A stretch of DNA of 64,000 nucleotides, taken from contig NZ_CP007521.1 of the NCBI RefSeq assembly GCF_000695835.1, positions 248,001 to 312,000 on the forward strand, written 5' to 3'. A program made the position numbers and the translations under genes. The notes under the pieces were generated by a model. The model searched no databases. It saw only the letters and a program-made list of their open reading frames with translations, and was not told where the DNA came from. Positions 1 through 9,461 of this stretch are shown piece by piece; position 1 is the stretch's first letter; every line of letters starts with the position of its first letter. Source of the stretch: Mycoplasmopsis californica (lineage in GTDB: Bacteria > Bacillota_I > Bacilli_A > Mycoplasmatales > Metamycoplasmataceae).

Positions 1-314
1 ATAATATTTTAAGTAAGGTTTGTCAAACATTTTACATACATCTGGTATTTATCTTATATGCTAACAGCATAATTTTAAAAAAAGAGATGCGAACTAAATT
101 TTCAAAGCTATCTAAATTGCATCTTGAAAGTTTTTGTTCACGATTTAACATTGATCCTACTTTTAAACATAATTTAAATCGCTCAAGTTGTCAGATTTAC
201 AATAAAGCACACAATAAATTTTTTAATAATACTTTTTTGCCCAAACGCACCAAATCACGCAAAAAAAAGGATAATAAAGCCGATTATGTCGATGGACTTA
301 ATTTTAATATTTAA
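1..314 (+). CDS. Unknown protein, 3' end only (5' end outside window)
   Basis: The reading frame is open from base 3 without a stop, so the window holds only the C-terminal ~103 residues of a longer gene ending in TAA at 312-314. The first ATG inside the frame (87) has no spaced ribosome-binding site, so it is probably internal. The visible part starts with a moderately hydrophobic stretch and ends in a very basic tail (KRTKSRKKKD near the end). I do not recognise a family. It lies 8 bases before pepA and on the same strand, so the two may be co-transcribed. Confidence 0.55.
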   Translation, partial: NILSKVCQTFYIHLVFILYANSIILKKEMRTKFSKLSKLHLESFCSRFNIDPTFKHNLNRSSCQIYNKAHNKFFNNTFLPKRTKSRKKKDNKADYVDGLNFNI

Positions 315-322
315 GGAGAAAT

Positions 323-1675
323 ATGAAAAAATACTATTTTACTGAGAAAAATGATAGTTTTTTATTGAAAGCTGTTTACTTTGATGATGCATTGAATAAT
401 TCTTACATCGCCAAAAAAGATGGTTTTATAACTGAAATAATTGAACAAAAAGAAGCATATATTTACATTGAAAAAAAATTAGATTATTTTGCTTTAACTA
501 AAATAATTAAAGAAAAAATACTTACACATAAACGCAATTTACAAATCGATATTCATTCATTTGTAAGGGATGGCCTAAGTATTACTGATGTTTTAAAAGC
601 TTTTTATTCATCTGTGATTTTTTACGAAGCTAACTTATTTAACAAGAAAAAAGAAGAATCTCAAAAACAATCGTTTACATTCTTGTTAAATAGCGAAGAA
701 TGAATAGAACTGAGCGAAAAATATAGAATAATTGCCGAAAATAAAAATGCTGTTCGTGATTTGCAAATTAAGCCAGAAAATTTTTGCAATTCAGAGTCAT
801 TGGCTGAGCACATCAATAAAGAGTTTTCGCACAACAAAGATTTAAAAATAACAATTTTAAACAAAGAAGAAATAAATAATCTTAATATGGGTTTGCTTTT
901 ATCAGTCAATAAAGGATCTACACATGAACCACGGGTAGTGATTGTTGAATACAATGGTAACCCCCATTCGAATGAAAAGTTAGTTTACGTGGGTAAAGGT
1001 ATTACTTTTGACACCGGTGGTATGAATACAAAAGGCTACCACATGGAAGGTATGAAATTTGATATGTCGGGCTCAGTTATCGTTGCTTATGCAGTTAAAG
1101 CGATTGCTGAGTTAAAAATCAAGAAAAACGTCGCAGCTATAATGTGCATTACTGACAATCGTCAAGATGGAGATGCTTCGTTACCGGAAAACGTTTATGA
1201 GTCAATGGCCAATATTTCGGTTGAAGTCACTGATACTGACGCAGAAGGGCGTCTGGTTTTAGCTGATGGTTTATATTATGGTGCTACAAAATTAAATGCG
1301 ACAACCTTAGTAGATGTTGCCACTTTAACCGGTGCAATGTCTAGAACCTTAGGGTCTGTGTATTCAGGGATCTATTCAACTGATGATAAAAATTGAGAAT
1401 TATTTTCTCAGGCAGCGAAAAATGGTTACGAAAAAGTATGGAGAATGCCAATGCACGAAGATTTTCATGAGCCAAACACTGCAAGTTTAGTCGCCGACCT
1501 GAATAATTTTAATAACGATGAGACATCAGATCATAATACTGCTGCAATGTTTTTAAAAGAATTTACAAATAATGTTCCATTTATTCATTGCGATATTGCT
1601 GGCACTGCCGATATTAAAGGTAAGCCTATGGGTGTATTAGTTGACACACTTGTTGAATTTGCACTACTAAAATAA
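323..1675 (+). CDS. pepA: Leucyl aminopeptidase (M17 family)
   Basis: 450-residue cytosolic metallo-aminopeptidase that removes N-terminal residues from peptides; amino-acid salvage is important in mycoplasmas. Two in-frame TGA codons (701, 1394) are read as Trp. The M17 catalytic core is present: GKGITFD with the catalytic Lys about residue 225 and metal ligand Asp230, then MKFDMSG with Asp247, and DTDAEGRL with metal ligands Asp306 and Glu308 and catalytic Arg310. The N-terminal half is divergent and shorter than in E. coli PepA, as in other mycoplasmas. The start at 323 follows AAGGAGAA at a normal distance. It ends before a strong bidirectional terminator. Confidence 0.93.
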
Positions 1676-1708
1676 AAAAGTTAATTTCACTAAATTTACA
1701 CACAAATA

Positions 1709-1745
1709 TTAAAAAACGGTTGCGCATAATCAACCGTTTTTTTGT
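1709..1745 (+). terminator. Bidirectional intrinsic terminator between convergent genes
   Basis: Stem AAACGGTTG / CAACCGTTT with an 8-base loop, A-run on the left and T-run on the right. It can serve pepA on the plus strand and the HAD gene on the minus strand, whose stop lies at 1747. Confidence 0.8.
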
Positions 1746-1746
1746 A

Positions 1747-2787
1747 TTAGTTATATAAGTGTTGCTCAATAAAAGTTGCTATTCAGTCTTCATCAGAGGT
1801 TTTTGAGCTAACATATGTAGCACCATCAATTGCATTACTCATTGAATTCAGTGGAGCACAAGATAAAGCAACTACATCAAATGTTGGAGCATCATTGTTA
1901 GCGTCCCCAAAAGCCACGGTTTTATTTAGATCAATATTATATTTGTCAGCTATGGAACACAAAGCAAGAGCTTTTGAAGCTGGCTCACCAACATCATAAA
2001 AGTTTTTCTGAGTTTGAACTCCTTGTAAACGTGGGAATTTTTTAACATATTCAGCAAATTCGTTTAGACTTTCGACTTGATGTGGATCGAAAGTTACTAA
2101 AATTTTGCATATTTCTTTATCATCTAAAAAACTGCGTTCAGGATTTAGGACAAATTTACCTGCTGGCATCATTTCATAGTAGTTTCTTGTTTTGAAATCG
2201 ACTGAATTTTCAACATTAAAAGCAACTAGACCATCACTTCAAAATACATAGTATCCCAAACCTAGTGTTTCTAATTTTTCCATCAGAGCATATGCATCAT
2301 ATTTTTCAATGTTAAAATTAGAAATCATTTTGAAAGTATTGTGGTCATAAATCATACTGCCGTTAGCACATAAAAATGGTTTATTGTATGGGATTTTGTC
2401 CAGATATTTATCTAACATAAATATAGCTCTTCCTGTAGCAATACAAATATTTTTGCCATCTTTTGCAAGTTTTTGAAGCATTTTCAAATTCGCTGGAACA
2501 ATATTTTTAGTTTTATCAAGTAATGTACCGTCCATATCAAATACAAATGTATCAAAATCATTGATACTCAATTTGACTGGTTTAAACTCTATTTTGTCTG
2601 TGATTTTACTAATTTTGCACAAAATTTCTTCATTTGTACTTTCTAAGACTATTTTATATAAGGGAATATTTAAATATTTATCATTAATTTCAGCATCAGT
2701 ACACTTTAAAAAAGTGCTAATATCTAATGTATTTGTTTGTTTAAATTTATTAAATTCAATGTCTGTTAGTTTAACTATTTTTTTCAT
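1747..2787 (-). CDS. Cof-type HAD-IIB phosphatase with N-terminal extension
   Basis: 346-residue haloacid-dehalogenase-superfamily hydrolase, probably a sugar-phosphate or cofactor phosphatase. TGA codons at 2239-2241 and 1783-1785 are Trp and the true stop is TAA at 1747. HAD motif I is FDMDGTLL with nucleophile Asp84 and acid Asp86, motif II is in IATGR, and motif IV is GDANND. The HAD core is normally near the N-terminus; here it is preceded by about 75 extra residues without a recognised domain. Several paralogues are usual in mycoplasmas (another is at 48.9 kb). Substrate unknown. Confidence 0.85.
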
Positions 2788-3183
2788 TTTAACTCGCTTT
2801 TAATACTATTTTATTATATTTATTAGTCATTGATGGTCTAGTGATAATTTTTTTCATTTTTATCATCTACTATATAAATATTTAGTATATTTTATAATTT
2901 TTGACTATTAGATAATAAAAAAGCAGAGATATCTATCTCTGCTTCTGAACTTTAACTTGCAATTAAAATTCAATTGTTCATATTATTTGCATTTTCTGCA
3001 CTTATATTTTAGCAAAGTTTTACATAATAAAATTATTTTTTAAAATTTTATTTAAACATATAAAAAAATATTTTTTTATTAGCAAAATTTAAAATTTCTA
3101 TTAAAATAATAATACGCTTTAAATGAAATATTAAAAAGCGTAGAAATTCTTTTAAAAATATTTTCTTGCATTTTATTTTATGT
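2788..3183. other. Intergenic, AT-rich, with one orphan hairpin
   Basis: About 400 bases without a supportable gene between the HAD gene and the tRNA cluster. The only clear structure is the perfect hairpin at 2921-2944, listed separately. The rest is low-complexity A/T. Confidence 0.6.
2915..2944 (-). terminator. Orphan terminator-like hairpin
   Basis: 11-bp perfect stem AAGCAGAGATA / TATCTCTGCTT with a 2-base loop, followed on the minus strand by a T-run (TTTTTTATT). No minus-strand gene is visible upstream of it before the tRNAs, so it would end an unknown short transcript, or read-through from beyond. Confidence 0.5.
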
Positions 3184-3189
3184 TATAAT
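3184..3189 (+). promoter_or_regulatory. -10 box for the tRNA cluster
   Basis: TATAAT 27 bases upstream of the first tRNA in a G-containing extended context. No good -35 at standard spacing. One transcript probably covers all eight tRNAs, since the only terminator lies after tRNA-Phe. Confidence 0.5.
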
Positions 3190-3215
3190 AACTATGCATT
3201 TTTTAAAAGACAAGC

Positions 3216-3292
3216 GGAGAAGTAGCTCAGCTTGGTAGAGCGCTTGGTTTGGGACCAAGTGGTCGCAGGTTCAAATCCTGTCTTCTTCACCA
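3216..3292 (+). tRNA. tRNA-Pro (UGG)
   Basis: 77 bases with encoded CCA. Acceptor stem GGAGAAG/CTTCTTC, D-arm GCTC..GAGC, anticodon loop TTTGGGA giving UGG, T-loop TTCAAAT. Confidence 0.95.
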
Positions 3293-3295
3293 TTA

Positions 3296-3372
3296 GGGGG
3301 ATTAGCTCATTTGGCTAGAGCACTTGCCTTGCACGCAAGGGGTGGTGGGTTCGAATCCCATATCCTCCACCA
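3296..3372 (+). tRNA. tRNA-Ala (UGC)
   Basis: 77 bases with encoded CCA. Acceptor stem GGGGGAT/ATCCTCC, anticodon stem CTTGC/GCAAG around loop CTTGCAC giving UGC, T-loop TTCGAAT. Three bases after tRNA-Pro. Confidence 0.95.
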
Positions 3373-3378
3373 TTTTAT

Positions 3379-3455
3379 GGCGTTGTAGCTCAGTTGGTTA
3401 GAGCGTCCGGTTCATACCCGGAAGGTCAAGAGTTCGACTCTCTTCGACGCCACCA
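3379..3455 (+). tRNA. tRNA-Met (CAU), elongator
   Basis: 77 bases, CCA encoded. Acceptor GGCGTTG/CGACGCC; anticodon loop TTCATAC. The acceptor and loop resemble the Bacillus elongator tRNA-Met rather than tRNA-Ile2, which is the basis for the elongator assignment among three CAU tRNAs in this cluster. Confidence 0.85.
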
Positions 3456-3481
3456 TTATATGGAAAATATCTAACTGTTAT

Positions 3482-3557
3482 GGACCTATAGCTCAACGGT
3501 TAGAGCAACCGGCTCATAACCGGTCGGTTACCGGTTCGAATCCAGTTAGGTCCACCA
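3482..3557 (+). tRNA. tRNA-Ile2 (CAU, lysidine-modified)
   Basis: 76 bases, CCA encoded. Acceptor GGACCTA/TAGGTCC, anticodon stem ACCGG/CCGGT with loop CTCATAA. The GGACCT start and CTCATAA loop match the Bacillus/Mycoplasma tRNA-Ile(CAU), whose C34 is converted to lysidine by TilS so that it reads AUA. Confidence 0.8.
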
Positions 3558-3558
3558 C

Positions 3559-3651
3559 GGGTGATTACCCAAGTCCGGCTGAAGGGACTAGTCTTGAAAA
3601 CTAGCAGGGGCTTCACGGCCCGCGGGGGTTCAAATCCCTCATCACCCGCCA
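3559..3651 (+). tRNA. tRNA-Ser (UGA)
   Basis: 93 bases with the long class II variable arm typical of serine tRNAs. Acceptor GGGTGAT/ATCACCC, discriminator G, CCA encoded; anticodon stem CTAGT/ACTAG with loop CTTGAAA giving UGA. Confidence 0.95.
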
Positions 3652-3688
3652 TTCGCCTTTCCGGCACCAAATAAAATTAAAATCATAT

Positions 3689-3764
3689 CGCGGAGTGGAG
3701 AAGTCGGTATCTCGCAGGGCTCATAACCCTGAGGTCGTTGGTTCAAGTCCAACCTCCGCCACCA
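3689..3764 (+). tRNA. Initiator tRNA-fMet (CAU)
   Basis: 76 bases, CCA encoded. Acceptor CGCGGAG/CTCCGCC leaves position 1-72 unpaired (C x C), the initiator hallmark, and the anticodon stem has consecutive G-C pairs (AGGG/CCCT) flanking CTCATAA. Confidence 0.9.
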
Positions 3765-3767
3765 AAT

Positions 3768-3844
3768 GGTCCAGTGGTAAAGTGGTTTAATACGCCTCCC
3801 TGTCACGGAGGAGATCGCGGGTTCAATTCCCGTCTGGACCGCCA
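3768..3844 (+). tRNA. tRNA-Asp (GUC)
   Basis: 77 bases, CCA encoded. Acceptor GGTCCAG/CTGGACC, discriminator G, anticodon stem CCTCC/GGAGG with loop CTGTCAC giving GUC. Confidence 0.95.
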
Positions 3845-3847
3845 TTA

Positions 3848-3923
3848 GGCTCTGTAGCTCAGTAGGTAGAGCAACGGATTGAAGCTCCGTGTGTCGCTGG
3901 TTCGATTCCTGCCGGAGCCACCA
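3848..3923 (+). tRNA. tRNA-Phe (GAA)
   Basis: 76 bases, CCA encoded. Acceptor GGCTCTG/CGGAGCC, anticodon stem ACGGA/TCCGT with loop TTGAAGC giving GAA. Last gene of the cluster. Confidence 0.95.
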
Positions 3924-3936
3924 TATGATTTAAAAA

Positions 3937-3960
3937 TCGCCCCTTTCGGGCTTTTTTTAT
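3937..3960 (+). terminator. Intrinsic terminator of the tRNA operon
   Basis: GCCC/GGGC stem with loop CTTTC and seven T residues, 15 bases after tRNA-Phe. Confidence 0.85.
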
Positions 3961-4047
3961 TATGTTTTTTGGCTACGTTTTCACTATTTTTATGATTTTT
4001 AAATGCTTTTTTATATCAATTTTTAATTATGCTTGTAAAATAGGAAT

Positions 4048-4064
4048 TATAATTTTTTAAGGAG
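4048..4064 (+). promoter_or_regulatory. pyrG -10 box and Shine-Dalgarno
   Basis: TATAAT at 4048-4053 followed by AAGGAG at 4059-4064, seven bases before the ATG at 4072. The 5' leader is therefore short, with no room for a regulatory RNA. Confidence 0.6.
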
Positions 4065-4071
4065 TGTTAGA

Positions 4072-5688
4072 ATGAAAACAAAATTTATTTTTACGACAGG
4101 CGGTGTTTTAAGCGGTCTTGGTAAAGGGGTTACAGCAGCTAGCGTTGGTAATTTATTAAAATCTCAGGGATTTAGTATTTTCGTACTAAAACTTGATCCA
4201 TATCTTAATATTGACCCAGGAGTTATGAATCCGATTGAACACGGAGAAGTTTATGTTACTAGCGATGGTGGGGAGACTGATTTAGATTTAGGACACTATG
4301 AGCGTTTTATTGACGTTAAGTTAGCAAAAGATTCTAATTTTACTACTGGTCGTATTTTTACACGCATCTTCCAAAAGGAACGTAAAGGGGATTACCACGG
4401 AAAAACTGTACAAATCGTTCCACACGTTGTTGATGAAATAATTGATATTATTTTAAGTTTAGCAGAACAAAAGCAACCTGATTTTATGTTAATTGAAATT
4501 GGTGGAACGGTTGGAGATTTAGAGTCTAGTCCATACATTTATGCAATTAGTAAGTTTGCTTCATTATATCCACGTAATGTAATGTTTTCACATCTAGCAT
4601 TCGTACCATATTTAAGTGCTTCAAAAGAATATAAGTCAAAACCTAGCCAAGTTTCGATTGCATCTCTGCGTTCATTTGGTATAAATCCTAATTTACTTTT
4701 ACTTCGTTCGCAAGAAGGAATTGATAAATCAATCATAAAAAAAGTTAGCGAAAATGCATTTTTAAAACCCGAAAATGTAATTAACATTCCTGATAAAGCC
4801 AATATCTATGAAATACCACTATTTTTAGAAAAAAGTGGTATTGTAAAAATTATTTATGACCACTTTGGGATCGAAAAAGAAATTATCCCTAATGCAAATG
4901 CTGTCTGAAATGAATTTACACAAAAATATTTAGCAAAACGCCAAAAACCACTAAATTTATTGCTAGTGGGTAAATATACAGGCTTAGAAGACGCATATCT
5001 TTCAATTATTTCATCATTAAAAATAGCGGCTGCACATCAAAATATTGATTTAAATTACACTTTAATCGATTCAAGTGATATTACACAATCTAATATTAAT
5101 GAAAAATTAGCTGGCTATGATGGAGTTATGATTCTTCCCGGTTTCGGTGTTAGAGGTTTTTATTCTAAGGTTGAGGTTGCTGAATACACACGCGACCATA
5201 AAATTCCAACGCTAGGTATTTGTTTAGGTTTCCAAGCAATGGCAGTTGCACAGGCTCGTAAAATGGGTATTTCTAACGCAACAAGTAAAGAATTCGCGGT
5301 TCAAGGTCAAGATCAAGAATTTATTTTAACCCCTTTTTATGAGAACGGTGACACAATGAACTTAGGCGGGACTTTAAGGTTGGGCGAAGATAAAATTTTA
5401 GCATTACCTGACACTTTAGCACAATCAATTTATGGCTCAGAAATATTCTATGAAAGACATCGTCATAGATATGAAATCGCTGATAAATATCGCCATAATT
5501 TAGAAGATGAAGAGTTTAAGTTTTCTGGCATCCATCCCGATCTTAAAGTTGCTGAAATTTGCGAACTAAAAAATCACCCATTTTATTTAGGTGTTCAATA
5601 TCATCCAGAATTCAGCACAAGAGTTATTAAATCTAATCCACTTTTTGATTCATTTTTAAAAATGACTTGAGAACACAAAAATAAATAA
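4072..5688 (+). CDS. pyrG: CTP synthase
   Basis: 538-residue enzyme that aminates UTP to CTP with ATP and glutamine. TGA at 4906 and 5668 are Trp. The N-terminal synthetase domain opens with the P-loop-like GGVLSGLGKGVTAAS. The C-terminal class I glutamine amidotransferase domain carries the nucleophile Cys384 (GICLGFQ) and the His511/Glu513 pair in YHPEF. Length is normal for the family. It stands alone between two terminators, with its own promoter. Confidence 0.97.
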
Positions 5689-5732
5689 AATATACTCATA
5701 AATACACAAAATAATAGTTATTCTCAGCTTAA

Positions 5733-5764
5733 TTACACAGCAAATTGCTGTGTTTTTATTTTAA
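5733..5764 (+). terminator. Intrinsic terminator after pyrG
   Basis: ACACAGCA / TGCTGTGT stem with a 3-base loop and T-rich tail (TTTTTATTTT). Confidence 0.8.
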
Positions 5765-6241
5765 AGTTAATTTAATGTTGTGTCTCGGCATTATAAATTT
5801 ATTATCACATTATTAATAGATGGTTTTAATTGAAAATTAAGAATAGAAAAACAAAACTATAAATTAGATGGTTCTATGATGTCTTACTGATTCTGGCTAT
5901 TTTAGTTAATTGAAATATATACATATATTTGCGAAAAATGGAATAGAAGTCATAAAACCGTATATCGTTAGTAGTGTATTTTTTTAATTTTTACTAATAT
6001 ACTGATAAAAAATTATTTCACTAGTTAAAAACGCTTTTTTAAATATATTAATTTTATTACGAATTTTATATATCTAGAATTTAAGTCGATTATTCACTTT
6101 TTACTGATATTTTTCAGTATTAATTTAAATTTTTGTGATTTTAAGTTGCTAAAAATAATTGAATTTTGGAATTGTTTTCATATTGTAAATTTTATATAAA
6201 TTTAGGTAATTGTAAAATTAAGGGTAATTTATAATTAATAT
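5765..6241. other. Intergenic, AT-rich, possible decayed coding DNA
   Basis: About 480 bases with no supportable gene. One 27-codon open stretch at 5863-5946 (plus strand) lacks a start codon but encodes a hydrophobic membrane-like segment (WFYDVLLILAILVNW), which could be a fragment of a lost membrane protein or chance. No terminator or tRNA seen. The promoter of the following operon must lie near its end. Confidence 0.4.
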
Positions 6242-7246
6242 ATGAAGATAAGCGTATTAGAACACGGGTTATTAACAACTAAAAACGGGTACAAAAAGAC
6301 CTATCAAGATCTAGAAAAAATATGCAGGTATTCTGAATACTTGGGCTTTTATTCATTCTGAGTGAGTGAACAACATGACGTAAATGCACTTGTGATCACA
6401 AATCCACTTATTCTTCTAAGTCATCTGACAAGTAAAACTAAAAAAATTAAAATCGGATGTGGTGGAATAATGTTAAAGCATTACCAGCCATTTTCGATTG
6501 CTGAGCAAATAAACACATTGAATTTATTATATCCAAAGAGGCTAATTTTTGGTTTTGGTGCAAACAGTTCTACTGAAAAAGTTTCTAAATTAATGAACAC
6601 TGATATTTCATCGCAGAGTTTTTATTTGAAAATGGAACAAACAGTTGATTTCATTAATAGAGCTAGTGATTTTGATTTTAAAGTAAATCCTAGTATCGAT
6701 GAACCCATTGAACCAACTTTATTGATAACAAGCGAAAAAAGTGCTATTTTTGCCGCTGAACATAAGTATAAAATCAATTATGGATGATTTTTATACCCGT
6801 CTAAAATTTATGCCAAAGCTGTAATTGATACGTATAAAAAGATATATAAGCAAAAATGAGGTGTTGATCCATCCGATATTGCACTGAGTGTTAATGTTGT
6901 AAGCGGAGCTGATGACATTGCAATCGAGAATAATAAGAAGGTACTTGCATTATTTAGAATAGGTTCTCACCAATGGAACGAATTTAAATTATTTCCAACA
7001 ATTCAGGATTTTTCGGAATTTAATTTTGATGAGGAAAAAGAACGTATATTTAATAAATTTTATCGTAACATATTTGCATTAAAATCAACTGAAGATGTAA
7101 AAAATATTGATAATTTATGTGTTGAACTCGGCATTGACCATCTAATGGTTTTACCGACGATGTCCAGCGTTAAGGATCGTATGATGGCTTTGAAAAAAAT
7201 TGCAAATTATTATAAGATTGGAGAAAGAAATGAAAAAGATTATTAA
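6242..7246 (+). CDS. Luciferase-like monooxygenase (LLM) family protein
   Basis: 334 residues, read through TGA at 6359, 6785 and later sites. The family is flavin-dependent (FMN/FADH2) oxidoreductases with a TIM-barrel fold. Supporting sequence: an N-terminal beta-strand start (KISVLEHG), WVSEQHD near residue 40, the strand ending in KIGCGGIML, the following helix AEQINTLNLLYP and RLIFGFGANSS, all in bacterial-luciferase order. First gene of a five-gene operon; its end overlaps the gcvH-like gene by 17 bases. Luciferase-like enzymes accompany SirTM operons in other bacteria. The substrate is not known. Confidence 0.8.
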
Positions 7247-7574
7247 ATACTTAATTATTGAAAAAATGACTGATAAAGACCAATATTGATTGAGAATGAC
7301 TCCTGAAATGCAAGACGATATAGGTACGGTTGGTTATATTCAATTTAAAAACACTGACAAAACTGAGTTGAAGGAAAATGATGAAATTATGGCACTAGAA
7401 GCGTCAAAAGCCGTTTTAACATTAAAAATGCCTCTAGACGCCAAAGTGGTAGAGTGAAATAAGGCGGTAATTACTAAACCTGCTCTTGTTTCGTCACACA
7501 AGGATGAAGAAAACTGGATTATGATAATTAGTGATATTAATGCTGATGTATTTTCTAAACTTGAAGACTTTTAA
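7230..7574 (+). CDS. GcvH-like lipoyl-carrier protein (GcvH-L)
   Basis: 114-residue lipoyl-domain protein resembling glycine-cleavage H protein. The swinging-arm lysine is predicted to be Lys60 in EASKAVLTLKMP, with the preceding GTVGYIQF strand typical of H proteins. No glycine-cleavage P or T gene is in the window. The neighbours (SirTM sirtuin, lipoate ligase) identify it as the GcvH-L variant rather than a true glycine-cleavage subunit. Asp29/Asp30 before GTVGY sit where GcvH-L of staphylococci is ADP-ribosylated (position match is inferred). Start 7230 lies inside the end of the LLM gene, suggesting translational coupling. Confidence 0.85.
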
Positions 7575-7576
7575 TT

Positions 7577-8446
7577 ATGAACCAAAAATTTAATCCATCT
7601 AAATTAAATGAATTAATAATGCAAGCTGATGCAATAGTTGTTGGCATAGGTTCAGGTATGACGGCGGCAGACGGCATTGGTTATACTGGTCAGCGTTTCC
7701 GTGAGAATTTCTCTGATTTTATTGATGAATTTGGTTTTTTAGATATGTTGCAAGCTAGCGTTTATCACTTTGAAGATATACGGAATTACTGAGCTTTTCA
7801 CTCGAGATTTATGAAATTAAACTATTTTGATCAACCAGCAAGTCAAAGTTTTATGAATTTAAAACAGTATTTGTCTGATAAAAATTATTTTATCATCACA
7901 ACTAATTCGGATAATGCGCTAGAAGCAGTTGATTTTGATGAAGATAAGATTTTTTACATTCAAGGCAAATATAATTTATTGCAATGTGAAAAAATGTGTC
8001 ACAATCGTCGTTATTCTAATGATGAAGCTGTGTACAAAATGATTGAAAAACAGTCAAACATGATGGTTCCATACGAACTTATTCCACTTTGTCCTGAATG
8101 TGGCGCCTTTTTAGAAGTTAATAAACGACTAAAAGGTAAGGGAATGGTAGAAGATGAGCGTTTTTTTGAAGAAAAAGCGCGTTATGAGCAGTTTATTCAA
8201 TTAAATAAAAATAAGAAAATTCTTTTTTGGGAAATTGGTGTTGGTTATTCAACGCCAATGTTAATTAAGCATCCTTTTTGAGAGATGACAAAAGCGTTTG
8301 ACAAAGCCACGTATTTAGCAATGAATAATAAATCGTACCGCTTGCCACAAGAAATTAAAGCAAAAACCGTCGTAGAAACTAACGATATTAAAGAAACTAT
8401 TCAAGCATTATTAGAGGTAAAAAATGATATTAATCGAACCAATTAG
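7577..8446 (+). CDS. SirTM-type sirtuin (protein ADP-ribosyltransferase)
   Basis: 289 residues; TGA at 7790 and 8279 are Trp. A Sir2-fold NAD-binding protein: GIGSGMTAADG at 23-33, TTNSDN at 108-113 in place of the TQNxD motif, and Gln129 (IQGKY) where deacetylase sirtuins have the catalytic His. This His-to-Gln change marks class M sirtuins (SirTM), which ADP-ribosylate lipoylated GcvH-L rather than deacetylate. A four-Cys zinc site is visible (Cys137, Cys141, Cys172, Cys175). Starts two bases after gcvH and overlaps lplA by 23 bases. Function is inferred from family and context. Confidence 0.87.
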
Positions 8447-9461
8447 AAATGGTAAATATGTTAAAGACGGTGCTTATTGACTAGCGATCCAAATTTGAGC
8501 AATGAATCATTTGCGCCTAGATGATACAATTGTTTTTCCTTCGGTTGCAGAACCTCATATTCAAATTGGATATTTTCAAAATCCAGAAGTTGAAGTCAAT
8601 TTTAATTATTTAAAAGAAAAAAATCTGCAAATTGTACGCCGCGATACAGGTGGTGGTGCAATTTATATCGATTCAAATTCAGTTAATGTTTGTTATTTAA
8701 TACCTTACAAAGAAAACGAAAGCATAATTGGTAATTTTGCTAAATTTTATGAACCTACTATTAAAATTTTAAAAGATTTAGGTGCAACAAGAGTCACACA
8801 AACTGGCAAAAATGATTTAACCATTGACGGGCGTAAAGTATCTGGCGCTGCGATGACGTTGATTAATGATGTTATCTATGGCGGAAACTCATTGCTTTAT
8901 AATGTGGACTATGATGCAATGAGTCAAGTATTAAATCCGAACCGTAAAAAAATTCAATCGCAAGGTATTAAATCAGTACGCCAAAGAGTTGCTGGATTAA
9001 GCGAGTATCTGGATGAGCAATATAAAAATTTAGACATTTTTGAATTTAAAGACTTAATTATTAAACGCTTATTTAACGCGGAAGATTTAAGTAGCATCAA
9101 GCGTTATGAAATAAGCGATCAAGATTGAATGCAAATTGACGAATTAATTGAAAAAAAATATAAAAACTGAGATTGAACATACGGAATCAGTCCTCGTTAT
9201 GAGTACAACCGTGATGCTCGCTTATCAATTGGTACAATTAATTTTTCATTAGCTATAGAAAATCAAAAAATTGAAAAGTTCAAAATAAGTGGCGATTTCT
9301 TTCCGCGTAAAGATGTGTCAGGTCTTGAGCTATCATTAATTGGTACAAAAATGAAATTTGAAGAATTAGTTCAAGCTCTTAATGACGCTGATTTACAGAG
9401 CTATTTCTTCACAGAAGTAAATGCTGTGGAAATTGCAAAGATAATTCTAGATGAGGAATAA
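8424..9461 (+). CDS. Lipoate-protein ligase (LplA2-like)
   Basis: 345 residues with several TGA-Trp codons near the N-terminus and C-terminus. It attaches lipoate (via lipoyl-AMP) to lipoyl-domain lysines. Family marks: RRDTGGGAIY at about 72-81 (lipoate-binding loop), followed by GKNDLTIDGRKVSGAA with the catalytic lysine, then a C-terminal accessory domain. Placed between SirTM and the OYE-like gene, it probably lipoylates GcvH-L, which must be lipoylated before SirTM modifies it in the studied bacteria. Start 8424 is inside the sirtuin gene; its TAA shares one base with the next ATG. Confidence 0.9.

Noticed and set aside
3642-3845. Minus-strand ORF containing the LDLNQRPQGYEP-type sequence
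   Set aside because: It is the antisense of tRNA-Ser, tRNA-fMet and tRNA-Asp; this is a well-known false protein created by tRNA genes.
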